Assembly: GCF_010500865.1 (NCBI RefSeq)
Contig: NZ_JAAAWN010000015.1
Location: forward strand, 1 to 64,000
Length of the DNA stretch: 64,000 nucleotides
Origin: Alteromonas profundi
GTDB taxonomy: Bacteria; Pseudomonadota; Gammaproteobacteria; Enterobacterales; Alteromonadaceae
Reading direction: 5' to 3'
Shown here in pieces: positions 1 through 7,219 of the stretch. Made by a program: the position numbers and the translations under genes. The notes beneath the pieces are model-generated. The model saw only the letters and a program-made list of their open reading frames with translations, had not been told where the DNA came from and did no database searches. The stretch's first letter is position 1, and every line of letters begins with the position of its first letter.

Positions 1-101
1 TGTATGACCTCCTCCAGCACCCTTTTTCCGAGCTCAGTATCCCACCGGTTCTTCAAAAAACGTTGAGTAACTAAGTCAAAAGTGAATCCTTCTCTATCCA
101 T
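1..101 (-). CDS. Partial cassette gene of unknown function (runs off left edge)
   Basis: An open frame starts at ATG 101..99 and stays open for 33 codons to the window edge, beginning MDREGFTFDLVTQRFLKNRW. It lies about 20 bp past the attC core site at 122-126, which is where integron cassette genes start. I do not recognise the family from so short a piece. The position and orientation are what support it being real; the function is unknown. Confidence 0.5.
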   Translation of the reverse strand, partial: MDREGFTFDLVTQRFLKNRWDTELGKRVLEEVI

Positions 102-119
102 CTACAGAGTCTCTATAAG

Positions 120-226
120 GTATAACACTAAACTAAGGGGCAATTACTTGTTGGCGAAAATGGCGCAGCCGCCAACGAGTAATTGTCCCAGCGAACGAAG
201 TGAGCGTGCTTGAGTGCTTTGTTATG
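120..226 (-). repeat. Integron attC recombination site 1
   Basis: On the minus strand the site opens with ATAACAAAGCACTCAAG and closes with CCCCTTAGTTTAGTGTTAT. Between them are two long complementary arms (around ACAATTACTCGTTGGCG and CGCCAACAAGTAATTG) flanking a short GGCTGCGCC loop region. About 105 bp, a foldable palindrome and terminal AAC/GTT boxes are the hallmarks of an attC. The stop codon of the 222..623 gene (TAA, 222-224) lies inside its first box, the usual cassette layout. The crossover point would be at the GTT near 126. Confidence 0.9.
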
Positions 227-623
227 TGCCATTGCTCACCCTCCAATAAGTGAACCAGAATGTATATGCTACGCAAACTGAAAAGTAAATATACATCAAG
301 GTGATTGTTAACCCAAAACCACTAATTGAAAAAAACAGAAGAGCTGGTATTGCACTTATTGGCAACAAATAAACTAGTCTGAATTTATTGCTACGCTGTA
401 AAAAAATAACAAGCGGTAACCCAAAAACTAACGTTAAAACCTGTGCGACTACCCAACCAGGTATAGCTGCAAGCATACTGTAATATATTGACTGCCCAAG
501 ATTAAATAGAGAATTGACTACATCATGTATGACGAGCGGTATAAATAGCGCTGGGACAATTGCAATAGGTGCGGTAATGCTTGCGATTATTAGCTTTCTT
601 GTTTTATCGCTGAATGTTCTCAT
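222..623 (-). CDS. Cassette-borne small integral membrane protein, unknown function
   Basis: The start is placed at ATG 623..621 (MRTFSDKTRK...), six bases after the GTTAT core of attC2. The frame is open further upstream, but that part would lie inside the attC. The product is 133 residues with about four hydrophobic segments (roughly residues 9-30, 42-72, 83-103 and 108-128), so it is an inner-membrane protein. With attC1 overlapping its stop codon, bases about 126-633 form one complete gene cassette. I see no recognisable catalytic motif. Cassette genes are often expressed from distant promoters, and none is visible here. Confidence 0.75.
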   Translation of the reverse strand: MRTFSDKTRKLIIASITAPIAIVPALFIPLVIHDVVNSLFNLGQSIYYSMLAAIPGWVVAQVLTLVFGLPLVIFLQRSNKFRLVYLLPISAIPALLFFSISGFGLTITLMYIYFSVCVAYTFWFTYWRVSNGT

Positions 624-626
624 GGC

Positions 627-730
627 ACATAACACTAAGCTAAGGGGCACATAAACGTGGGGCATAATGGCGAAGCCGCCCCGCGTAAATGCGTCCGAGC
701 GACCGAAGGGAGTGGTCTTAAGCGCTTGTA
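627..730 (-). repeat. Integron attC recombination site 2, interrupted at its outer end
   Basis: The minus strand reads ACAAGCGCTTAAGACCAC at the outer end and CCCCTTAGCTTAGTGTTATG at the crossover end. GC-rich arms (GCATTTACGCGGGGC and GCCCCACGTTTATGTGC) pair around GGCTTCGCC. The terminal CCCCTTAGNTTAGTGTTAT matches attC1, so the two sites are of one type. The outer box lacks its full TAAC: after ACAAG the homology stops at about position 730, where IS110-element sequence appears to begin. Confidence 0.88.
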
Positions 731-1808
731 TGGATAATAACTCATGTAAATCATCCTGATTTTAATCAGTTTGAGGTAAAGTGAGACCCAGGCTTTAGCA
801 GCAACTAAAGCTTTCTTTTGTGGTAGTTCGATTGAGCGATGGCTCCTCAGTTGAGAGACCGATAACAAGAAAGAACACCACAAAGGACTCCAAGCTCCAC
901 ACTCGAATAGTCTACTGGGTCTCGATTGCACCGGTCACCGGACCGCATTATGCAAGCAAGAGTTAGCTTATTATGAATACAAAAACAAAGCAAAACGTTA
1001 GCGTCGGTGTTGATACGGGTAAGTTTCAGTTGGATATTTATATCCGTCCACTCGACATATATTTCACCGTCAATAATGATGAAAAAGGCATTAAAGAAGC
1101 CGTTAAAACAATCAAGAAATATTCACCCGAACGTATCGTTATAGAGGCCACTGGTCGTCTCGAAATGCCTTTTATCATGGCATGTGCAAGCGCTAATTTA
1201 CCCTTTGTTATTGCGAATCCTATCCACGTAAAACGCTTTGCCGGAGCGTTAGGCCAGCGAGCAAAAACTGATAAGCTCGATGCGCAATTAATTGCGCATT
1301 ATGGTGAAGCCATTCAACCCAATCTCTCTCAGCTAAAGCCAGAAGCGATGCAGGCTATGAGTGATTTAGTCGCAAGAAGAAATCAATTGTTGGTCATGCA
1401 AACGATGGAAAAGAACCGCCTTCAAATTCTGCCCAAAGAACTCGCCATGACCATCAAACCTATATTGACGGCTTTCAAAAATCAGATTGAAAAAATAGAA
1501 AGTAAAATTGTTAAACTCATTGAATCATGCCCAGACTATCAAGCTAAAAACGATATATTACAGAGTATGAAAGGCATTGGGAAAATAGCCTCAGCTTCCA
1601 TCATCAGTAACCTACCTGAATTGGGATACATGACCAACAAACAAGCTTCAGCGTTAGTCGGCGTGGCACCCATGAATCGAGAAAGTGGCCGCTACAAAGG
1701 CCTACGAAAAATCCAAGGCGGGAGGCATCAGGTCCGTACAGATTTATACATGGCCATGATGTCAGCAATTCAAAGTAATCCAGTATTTAAGGCAACATAT
1801 CAACGCCC
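731..1808 (+). mobile_element. IS110-family insertion element, truncated at its 3' end, inserted at an attC site
   Basis: It consists of a structured non-coding left part (about 731-972) and an IS110-type transposase gene. The left boundary is where attC2 homology ends. The right boundary is the abrupt end of transposase homology at about 1806, directly against the stop codon of the minus-strand gene at 1809. IS110 elements make no target duplication and have no classical terminal repeats, so the ends are estimates. IS1111-attC elements are a known lineage of this family that targets integron attC sites. With the transposase C-terminus and right end missing, this copy is probably immobile. 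Confidence 0.75.
783..923 (+). ncRNA. Candidate IS110 bridge (seeker) RNA
   Basis: This 141-nt non-coding segment upstream of the transposase has nested perfect pairings. A closing stem is GAGACCCAG (783-791) with CTGGGTCTC (915-923). A 7-bp hairpin is GCTTTAG (792-798) with CTAAAGC (805-811). An inner stem is TTTGTGGT (817-824) with ACCACAAA (877-884), enclosing a small CTCA/TGAG hairpin (846-855). The enclosed loop contains ATAACAAG (862-869), the motif of an attC outer box. IS110-family elements carry a guide RNA of this size in a non-coding end, and in the IS110 group it lies upstream of the recombinase. Expression and boundaries are inferred. Confidence 0.55.
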
Positions 1809-1812
1809 TTAA
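973..1812 (+). pseudogene. IS110-family transposase (DEDD recombinase), C-terminally truncated
   Basis: The 279 residues show the family's N-terminal RuvC-like DEDD core: GVDTGK near residue 13, IVIEATG near 56 and AKTDKLDAQ near 97. The C-terminal Tnp_20 domain includes MKGIGKIASAS and NRESGRYKG, the latter holding the probable serine nucleophile. Family members usually continue for about 35-40 residues after the FKATYQR position with a lysine-rich helix and a conserved RKL-type motif. Here the frame ends two codons later on a TAA at the junction with flanking DNA. The start is ATG 973 after a non-coding leader. It is probably inactive because of the missing tail. Confidence 0.85.
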
Positions 1813-2210
1813 AGTGATTCAACCTGCGTAGTCCAATCATCAATGGCTTCAGCTGAAAAGTAACGATGTTTCGTTACACCGAAAACATTTTCAAACTCTC
1901 CATCATCAACTTCATCTGAATTGATAAAACCAACGATTTGAAGCTCGAATAATAAGAACAATAAGCACCTCTCCGATGGCTCGAAATATTTCTTCCTGAA
2001 CTCTTCTGGAAGCTCATTTGCGAGACCGTCTGAGATAACAAAACCGTTCGTAACAAACTGCTCGTTCTTATGTTCGTACACGTAATCCAGTGTTTTTGGA
2101 TTGAAATACCAACATAAACGGAATTTGTCGGGCCATGGTGTTCTTGTCGCTCTTTTGAACTGATGAATGAACGTGATTTGCAGATCACGCTTCTGAGTCT
2201 TCTTTGTCAT
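1809..2210 (-). CDS. Hypothetical protein, probable cassette gene (133 aa)
   Basis: A 133-residue soluble protein beginning MTKKTQKRDLQITFIHQFKR, acidic in its C-terminal half. I do not recognise the family. Its stop codon abuts the broken end of the IS110 element. On the other side of that element lies attC2 in the right orientation to be this gene's own recombination site, so the element appears to have split a gene from its attC. The start ATG 2210..2208 has no strong Shine-Dalgarno. No attC is visible on its 5' side. Confidence 0.65.
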   Translation of the reverse strand: MTKKTQKRDLQITFIHQFKRATRTPWPDKFRLCWYFNPKTLDYVYEHKNEQFVTNGFVISDGLANELPEEFRKKYFEPSERCLLFLLFELQIVGFINSDEVDDGEFENVFGVTKHRYFSAEAIDDWTTQVESL

Positions 2211-2293
2211 AGTTATGTCCTGTTTTAGTAAACCTCAGGATTAACTAGGCACAGATGGAGGGGGATTGTTGAAGCTATAAGATAAACTAACCT

Positions 2294-2929
2294 TCAGTGT
2301 ATTTTCTTTGGAGCTAACCTATTCAATTTTTTAAATATTAACTTCAATTCTTTTTTTCGGTTTTTCTCTTTAATTGAGTCTTTTCTTATAACCCACTTCA
2401 ATACTAACCAACTAAAATTCTCATAGAATGTTACTTGTCTCTTTTGTGATGAGCTTATAAATTCACGAAAATATAGACCAAAATCAACAACCATTGATTT
2501 GTAAGCTTCATATAAATACAATTCGTCATACAAATCATGCCTTATTGCATTTGATGCCTGCTCCCAAGTATTCAATACATACCTTATCGCTATAGTATAC
2601 TCGTTACTTCTTTGTTCTGGTTGTGCCAACTCAGCGAAATCGAGTTCATTTCTTTTCGCAATAGCTTCGCCAACCTTTCTAACGTGTTCTATATATTCGT
2701 CATTATCTTGTAGTCTTTTTTGGAACTCCAAAGAATTCGCCTCTCTAGCTGTTTGACGTGAGTATGCTAGATTTAAAAGTGCAGCTGTTAGAGCAAGTGT
2801 CGCTGAAAGCAAAATCGCTGTTGCAGATATCAGTTTTTCATCTACACGATGAATTAAAAATATCCCACCTATAGACGTTATCACTACAACACCCACAAGA
2901 ATGTAATTTAACTTAGTTCTCTTCTTCAA
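2294..2929 (-). CDS. DUF4760-like membrane protein (211 aa)
   Basis: Two N-terminal hydrophobic segments (about residues 9-26 and 34-56) are followed by a charged cytoplasmic helical domain. The pattern WEQASNAIRHDLYDELYLYE near residues 122-141 resembles DUF4760 proteins, which have a short two-helix membrane anchor and a helical domain of unknown role. Translation seems to start at TTG 2929..2927 just after GGTGAG, a short spacing. A terminator lies directly upstream (2946-2963), so expression may depend on read-through from the small ORF at 2989-3030. The family call is tentative. Confidence 0.6.
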   Translation of the reverse strand: MKKRTKLNYILVGVVVITSIGGIFLIHRVDEKLISATAILLSATLALTAALLNLAYSRQTAREANSLEFQKRLQDNDEYIEHVRKVGEAIAKRNELDFAELAQPEQRSNEYTIAIRYVLNTWEQASNAIRHDLYDELYLYEAYKSMVVDFGLYFREFISSSQKRQVTFYENFSWLVLKWVIRKDSIKEKNRKKELKLIFKKLNRLAPKKIH

Positions 2930-2940
2930 AACTCACCCAC

Positions 2941-2965
2941 AAAAAAAGAGCCATTAGGCTCTTCT
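2941..2965 (-). terminator. Rho-independent terminator after the 13-codon ORF
   Basis: AAGAGCC (2946-2952) and GGCTCTT (2957-2963) pair around a 4-base loop. On the minus strand the stem is followed by a run of seven T. It lies between the small ORF (2989-3030) and the DUF4760-like gene, so it could end a short transcript of about 120 nt or act as an attenuator. Confidence 0.75.
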
Positions 2966-2988
2966 TATAATCTTGATTACATATTTGG

Positions 2989-3030
2989 TTAGGCAGCTGC
3001 GCCAAATCCCCAATCTTCTTCTCTATACAT
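2989..3030 (-). CDS. 13-residue leader-like or small peptide ORF
   Basis: The ORF encodes MYREEDWGFGAAA and stop. It starts at ATG 3030..3028 behind a GGGAG Shine-Dalgarno with 6-base spacing. It has a consensus-like promoter upstream (3067-3096) and a terminator 26 bp downstream. Such complete signals around so short a frame suggest it is translated. It could be a leader peptide controlling the DUF4760-like gene, a free small protein, or a peptide-encoding small RNA. The sequence lacks the residue runs expected of an amino-acid attenuator. I do not recognise it. Confidence 0.5.
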   Translation of the reverse strand: MYREEDWGFGAAA

Positions 3031-3066
3031 AGGAAACTCCCTATTTATAACCACATATACCAATAA

Positions 3067-3096
3067 ACTATAGTCTCGATATACTATAGATGTCAA
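3067..3096 (-). promoter_or_regulatory. Sigma-70-type promoter with flanking ACTATAG repeats
   Basis: On the minus strand TTGACA (3096-3091) and TATAGT (3072-3067) are separated by 18 bases. Two copies of ACTATAG lie in the spacer and -10 region, at about 3067-3073 and 3083-3089, spaced 16 bp. This could be an operator, for example for a small helix-turn-helix repressor, but none is encoded nearby. It would drive the 13-codon ORF. Confidence 0.6.
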
Positions 3097-3179
3097 CATC
3101 AAACAAAAACATCTACAAAAAAACATCTACAAAAAAATAAAAAACCTTTAAAATCAACAATTTAGATGATTAATACTAC

Positions 3180-3230
3180 TGGGCAACAGAGTTACGCTTT
3201 AGCTACGCTAAAGCGTAACTCTGTTGCCCA
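3180..3230. repeat. Near-continuous 24-bp inverted repeat with a 3-base loop
   Basis: GGGCAACAGAGTTACGCTTT and AGC (3181-3203) are followed by TAC and then the exact reverse complement (3207-3229). One more T-A pair (3180/3230) extends the stem. There is no T-run on either side, so it is not a standard terminator. It is long and perfect enough to be a palindromic duplication or a protein or cruciform site. The 3166..3372 frame that crosses it is not a convincing gene. Confidence 0.9.
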
Positions 3231-3310
3231 TTCAAGTCAATGCTTTCTTTTTCTTAGTTTACAAGAGCCACATATAAAAAGCAACTTAGCTGCACGCCCC
3301 AACATAAAGA

Positions 3311-3475
3311 TGAGTGCTGCCCCCCGTTTATGGAGTAGAGCCAATGATATCAAGAAGAGCGTATGGTTTTAGAAACTTTGAAAACTATAGAATGAGAGTG
3401 ATGACCCATTGTGGATGGGATGGTGTTATCAATCGTGTAAGGTGAATGCTGATCCCCCGTTTATGGGGTAGAGCC
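3311..3475 (+). repeat. Pair of imperfect direct repeats 132 bp apart
   Basis: Copy A (3311-3342) and copy B (3443-3475) share TGARTGCTG, then CCCCCGTTTATGG and GTAGAGCC. Copy B contains CCCC-GTTTAT-GGGG, able to form a small hairpin. Between them is A/T-rich sequence with no gene. They could be remnant ends of an excised insertion element or MITE, or recombination scars beside the tRNA gene. Bases 3031-3553 otherwise hold no supported gene. Confidence 0.6.
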
Positions 3476-3553
3476 CAATTGTGGGACAGTTTTGGGACGC
3501 TCTTTATACGAGCAATCAATGAGCGGGGTAAGTCATTGAAAAATAGGAGAAGT

Positions 3554-3630
3554 TGGTCGGTGTGAGAGGATTTGAACCTCCGACCCCTGACACCCCATGA
3601 CAGTGCGCTACCAGGCTGCGCTACACACCG
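3554..3630 (-). tRNA. tRNA-Pro (anticodon GGG)
   Basis: The minus strand from 3630 to 3554 gives a 77-nt cloverleaf that matches the E. coli GGG-reading proline tRNA closely. The acceptor arm is CGGTGTG/CACACCG, the D-arm AGCGCAGCCTGGTAGCGC, the anticodon loop contains TGGGGT with GGG, and the T-arm is GGAGGTTCAAATCCTC. The CCA end is encoded. It marks the border between the accessory region to the left and core chromosome to the right, as tRNA genes often do. No duplicated tRNA 3' end was seen. Confidence 0.97.
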
Positions 3631-3780
3631 ACCGAAAGAGCCGACAAGTCTACTCAATTTTTTTCACAATGCAACGATATTTAGCAAAAAGCGCGGTTAA
3701 GCGCTTAATTGCTAACCAATTAAGTGTTATCGCCCTCTTTCGTCTCTGCAATACAGTCTTTTCGGGGGGGAAACAGGGCC

Positions 3781-5184
3781 TTAACTTAATGTTATGTAGC
3801 ATACTCCTGTTACTACAAAGGCCACTATTACATTAAGTACTATCCCCTCACGGGCCATGGTTTTTATATCAAACTTATCCGTTGAATATGCAATGGCGTT
3901 TGGCGCGGTGGCAACCGGTAGCATAAAAGCACAACTTGCGCTTATTGCTGCGGGTATCATAAGTAGCTTAGGGTCTACCCCAACGGCAATACCGGCGGCG
4001 GCCAATATAGGCATAAGCAGTGTAGAGGTTGCGGTATTTGATGTAATTTCGGTTAAAAAAGTTACAAATAAGCAAATACCTAAAATGAGCAATATTACTG
4101 GCAAGGTGGAAAGCCCGGTAAGCCATGTGCCCATTAGTACGCTTAACCCTGATGCCATAAAGGCTTTGGCGATACATATGCCACCGGCAAAGAGTAACAA
4201 CATGCCCCAAGGTATGTCGTTGGCGGTTTTCCAATCGAGCAGTTTATCGTTATTACCTTTTTTATCTACTTGGCCGTTGTCGTTACCGCTGTTAACTAAA
4301 AACATCGCAACCACGCCCGCTACTGCAATGGTGCTATCGCTTATGGTGGTAACGCCAATCCACGCGGTCCAAAATGGTCGAAAAATCCACGCGAAAGCAA
4401 CAGTACCGAAAATGGCGAGTACCCGCTTTTCTGCGCTGCTCCACGCACCAGGCTGTGGAAGGTTGATATCGCCAACCGTGCGAATTCCCCTCGCTAACCA
4501 TAGCGCCATTATTGGAATGGCAACTATAACTATAGGTACACCTGTTTTCATCCACTCAATAAAGCTGTATTCCATACCTTGGGTTTCTTCATACACACTC
4601 ATGAAAATAATATTGGGCGGGGTTCCAATTGGCGTACCTACGCCGCCTAAACTGGCGGCATAAGCTATACCTAAAATAAGCGCCACACCGAATTTGGGGT
4701 TATCGAGGGCATTAACGATGGCAATGGCCATTGGCAACATCATTAAAATAGTGGCGGTGTTGCTTATCCACATACTTAAGGTGGCAGTGGTTAGCATAAA
4801 GCCAAGTATAACTTTAAGCGGGCTACCTGAGCCGGTTACGCGCAGCATGTAAATGGCGAAGCGTTTGTGTAAATTGGCTCTTTCTAACCCTTTAGACAAC
4901 ATAAATGCTGCCATTAAAAGCATGATAACGTGGCTACCGAGTGACGAGGCCGCTTCTGCATGGGTTAACACGCCAAACAGGGGGAATAGCGCGAAAGGAA
5001 TAATAGAGGTTGCTGGAATGGGTAAAGCTTCCGTTACCCAAAGCACGGCTACAAACAGCGTGATTGCAGCAGTGAAAACAATATCTTTTGGTTGTTCAAA
5101 TACGTATAACGCGCCACCCACTAACAATGACGACAAAAACGCGATAACTATTATGGTGTTTTTCTTTGTCGCGTGCTTCTGCAT
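3781..5184 (-). CDS. SLC13/DASS family sodium-coupled anion transporter
   Basis: A 467-residue inner-membrane protein with about 11-12 hydrophobic segments. It carries the two family signatures built on Ser-Asn-Thr: WISNTATILMMLP near residue 143 and TEITSNTATSTLLMP near 390, the clamps that bind substrate and sodium. Family members import di- or tricarboxylates or sulfate with sodium, which suits a marine bacterium. The exact substrate cannot be read from the sequence. It is monocistronic, facing the tRNA gene. Confidence 0.88.
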   Translation of the reverse strand: MQKHATKKNTIIVIAFLSSLLVGGALYVFEQPKDIVFTAAITLFVAVLWVTEALPIPATSIIPFALFPLFGVLTHAEAASSLGSHVIMLLMAAFMLSKGLERANLHKRFAIYMLRVTGSGSPLKVILGFMLTTATLSMWISNTATILMMLPMAIAIVNALDNPKFGVALILGIAYAASLGGVGTPIGTPPNIIFMSVYEETQGMEYSFIEWMKTGVPIVIVAIPIMALWLARGIRTVGDINLPQPGAWSSAEKRVLAIFGTVAFAWIFRPFWTAWIGVTTISDSTIAVAGVVAMFLVNSGNDNGQVDKKGNNDKLLDWKTANDIPWGMLLLFAGGICIAKAFMASGLSVLMGTWLTGLSTLPVILLILGICLFVTFLTEITSNTATSTLLMPILAAAGIAVGVDPKLLMIPAAISASCAFMLPVATAPNAIAYSTDKFDIKTMAREGIVLNVIVAFVVTGVCYITLS

Positions 5185-5288
5185 TGCGCTTCCCTTTTTA
5201 CCGGTAGTAATTATAAATTTTTTTTATACCTTTATATTTTCTACCAGCAAATGAAAAGAAACGCACTACATGATATTGAATTTACATT

Positions 5289-5882
5289 TTATTTTTCTTG
5301 TTCGTCAGATGAGATTCGACTGGCCACGGCTCCGTCTTGCCCTTTGTACTTGGCATCTACGCGAGCGTTATACGGCTTTTCTGCTGGGCTTGATAGCACT
5401 TCAAAACTAAGCGCCCCTATTTTCATTTTAGGTTTAAGGGCCAAGGGTAGTTTTCCGCTGTTGTAAAATTCAAGGACTATATTACCCGACCAACCTGGGT
5501 CAATTCGATGAGCGGTGACGTGCACCATCAAACCAAGCCTCGCCAGTGAAGAGCGCCCGTCCAGCCAACCTACAATATTATCGGGCAACGTAACTGACTC
5601 GTGGGTAATGGCCAAGGCCAGCTCGCCTGGGTGTAAAAAGAAGGCCTTACCTTCAGGCAGTTCAATTTCATCACTCATTACGTGATCAAGCGCTTCTTGC
5701 ACCTGGGCTTTGGGGCCGCTTAAATCGATATAGGGGGCTTGGTGATCTTCAAAAACACGAAACTTATTACCTAAGCGAATATCTACCGTTACCCCGCTAA
5801 TTTCGTCGTAGCTAGGGGTAGGATCGAGTTTTATTTTACCAGCTTGTAGATATTCGAAGATATCGCGGTCACACAAACGCAT
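5289..5882 (-). CDS. dcd: dCTP deaminase
   Basis: Deaminates dCTP to dUTP, feeding dUMP and hence dTMP synthesis. The 197-residue protein matches E. coli Dcd in length and throughout: [12 protein letters not shown] at the start, [14 protein letters not shown], the active-site stretch [20 protein letters not shown], and [19 protein letters not shown] with its catalytic region. Members are homotrimers. It lies 116 bp downstream of apbC on the same strand, a pairing seen in other gammaproteobacteria. Confidence 0.97.
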   Translation of the reverse strand: MRLCDRDIFEYLQAGKIKLDPTPSYDEISGVTVDIRLGNKFRVFEDHQAPYIDLSGPKAQVQEALDHVMSDEIELPEGKAFFLHPGELALAITHESVTLPDNIVGWLDGRSSLARLGLMVHVTAHRIDPGWSGNIVLEFYNSGKLPLALKPKMKIGALSFEVLSSPAEKPYNARVDAKYKGQDGAVASRISSDEQEK

Positions 5883-5998
5883 GTTATAAATTCCTTATTA
5901 CAGTAGGCCGCTATTATGCGTATGTCCTAAGGGCCAATCAACTACTGAACGCGGGGTTTTTCGAGTTAATCAGCCCATTGTGCAACGGCAACTAATAT

Positions 5999-7111
5999 TC
6001 ACCCTTTCCCTACAATACCTATTGGGTCACCTTTAATATGCTTTGCCCCTTCGCTACGAGTGGGAACGGTGAGCGCCAACTGCATAGAAAGTGCCCGTGC
6101 TGCGTCTCGATAGTTCTCGGCTAATGGGCTTTGGGGTTCGCTTACCAACAATGGGCTGCCTGCATCGGCATGCTCGCGAATATTAATATCGAGTGGCAAC
6201 TGTCCTAATAACGGAAGCCCATGGCGCTCAGCCAACGCTTCGCCGCCATCTTTTGAAAATACATAATCTTTGGTGCCACAGGCTCTGCATTGGTAATAAC
6301 TCATATTTTCAATAAGACCAAGTACAGGTACATCTACTTTTTCAAACATACTTATGCCCTTTTGGGCATCAGCAAGGGCAAGATCTTGAGGGGTGGTTAC
6401 TACCACTGCGGCGGTAAGGGGCACTTGTTGGGCCATAGTAAGTTGAATATCTCCCGTGCCGGGGGGCATATCTACAATAAGATAATCAAGAACAGGCCAT
6501 AACGTCTCATCGAGTAATTGTTTTAACGCCCGGCTCGCCATCGGGCCGCGCCATACGGCAGCATCTTCTTGGGGAACCAAGTAACCGATAGAGTTCGCAA
6601 CCATGCCATGAGCTTGAAGCGGTTGCATATGTTTATTATCGCTACTTGAAGGGTGTGCGCCTTCGTTGCCTAACATAATAGGAATAGAAGGCCCATAAAT
6701 GTCAGCATCTAAAATACCCACTTTGGCGCCTTCTTGTTGTAATGCAAAGGCTAAGTTAATACTGGTAGTAGATTTCCCCACCCCACCTTTACCCGACGCC
6801 ACAGCAATAATATTTTTTATATTAGTTATCGGCGCTACGGTTGATGCGTTGGGGTTATGGCTGGCAATACGCGTTACTACGGTTAGCTGGTTTTCTGTAA
6901 TAACGCCTGAAAACTCACTAAGTAAGTGCGCTTTCATGGCGGCTAGTTGGCTATTGGCGCAAAATGGCAGAGTTATAACCAGTTGAGTGGCATTATCGCC
7001 CTTTACTTCCTTACACCAAGGTTGGGTATCAGCCACGTCCAAACTAAAGTAGCTGGCTAAAATTTTAGCCGCTTTTCGAGGTAAATTTGCTGCTTTTTTG
7101 GAAAAGAACAT
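5999..7111 (-). CDS. apbC: Iron-sulfur cluster carrier ATPase ApbC/Mrp
   Basis: P-loop ATPase of the MinD/Mrp group that binds and hands over Fe-S clusters in the cytoplasm. An N-terminal DUF59-like segment (about 1-95) precedes the deviant Walker A SGKGGVGKST near residues 109-118. The switch region VDMPPGTGDIQL follows, and the C-terminal CRAC motif (Cys-x2-Cys) is the cluster ligand of the dimer. Length (370) matches E. coli Mrp/ApbC. It is divergent from metG, as in E. coli, sharing a 108-bp intergenic region. Confidence 0.95.
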   Translation of the reverse strand: MFFSKKAANLPRKAAKILASYFSLDVADTQPWCKEVKGDNATQLVITLPFCANSQLAAMKAHLLSEFSGVITENQLTVVTRIASHNPNASTVAPITNIKNIIAVASGKGGVGKSTTSINLAFALQQEGAKVGILDADIYGPSIPIMLGNEGAHPSSSDNKHMQPLQAHGMVANSIGYLVPQEDAAVWRGPMASRALKQLLDETLWPVLDYLIVDMPPGTGDIQLTMAQQVPLTAAVVVTTPQDLALADAQKGISMFEKVDVPVLGLIENMSYYQCRACGTKDYVFSKDGGEALAERHGLPLLGQLPLDINIREHADAGSPLLVSEPQSPLAENYRDAARALSMQLALTVPTRSEGAKHIKGDPIGIVGKG

Positions 7112-7219
7112 ACACCTTCCTTCTCTAAGGTAGATTAAAGTGAATTACGTAATGCAAAAAACGCTAATTTCAGCTAGTATTTGCAGCCATTTTGAAACGC
7201 AAAGAATCATAACGTCATT

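Noticed and set aside
635-931. 98-codon minus-strand frame
   Set aside because: It runs across attC2 and the structured IS110 leader; both features explain the sequence better than a protein.
2206-2260. Possible third attC before the 133-residue gene
   Set aside because: GTTATGTCCTG and CAGGATTAAC are roughly inverted, but the whole is about 36 bp, too short and lacking the inner arms of an attC.
3166-3372. 68-codon plus-strand frame
   Set aside because: It crosses the perfect palindrome and a direct repeat, has no RBS, and its residues show no protein-like pattern.
1-3553. Prophage or restriction-modification system
   Set aside because: No capsid, terminase, integrase, methylase or nuclease motifs were found; ACTATAG repeats alone do not support a controller protein.
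3857-4663. Long plus-strand frame opposite the SLC13 transporter
   Set aside because: It is the antisense shadow of a clear membrane transporter with intact family motifs.
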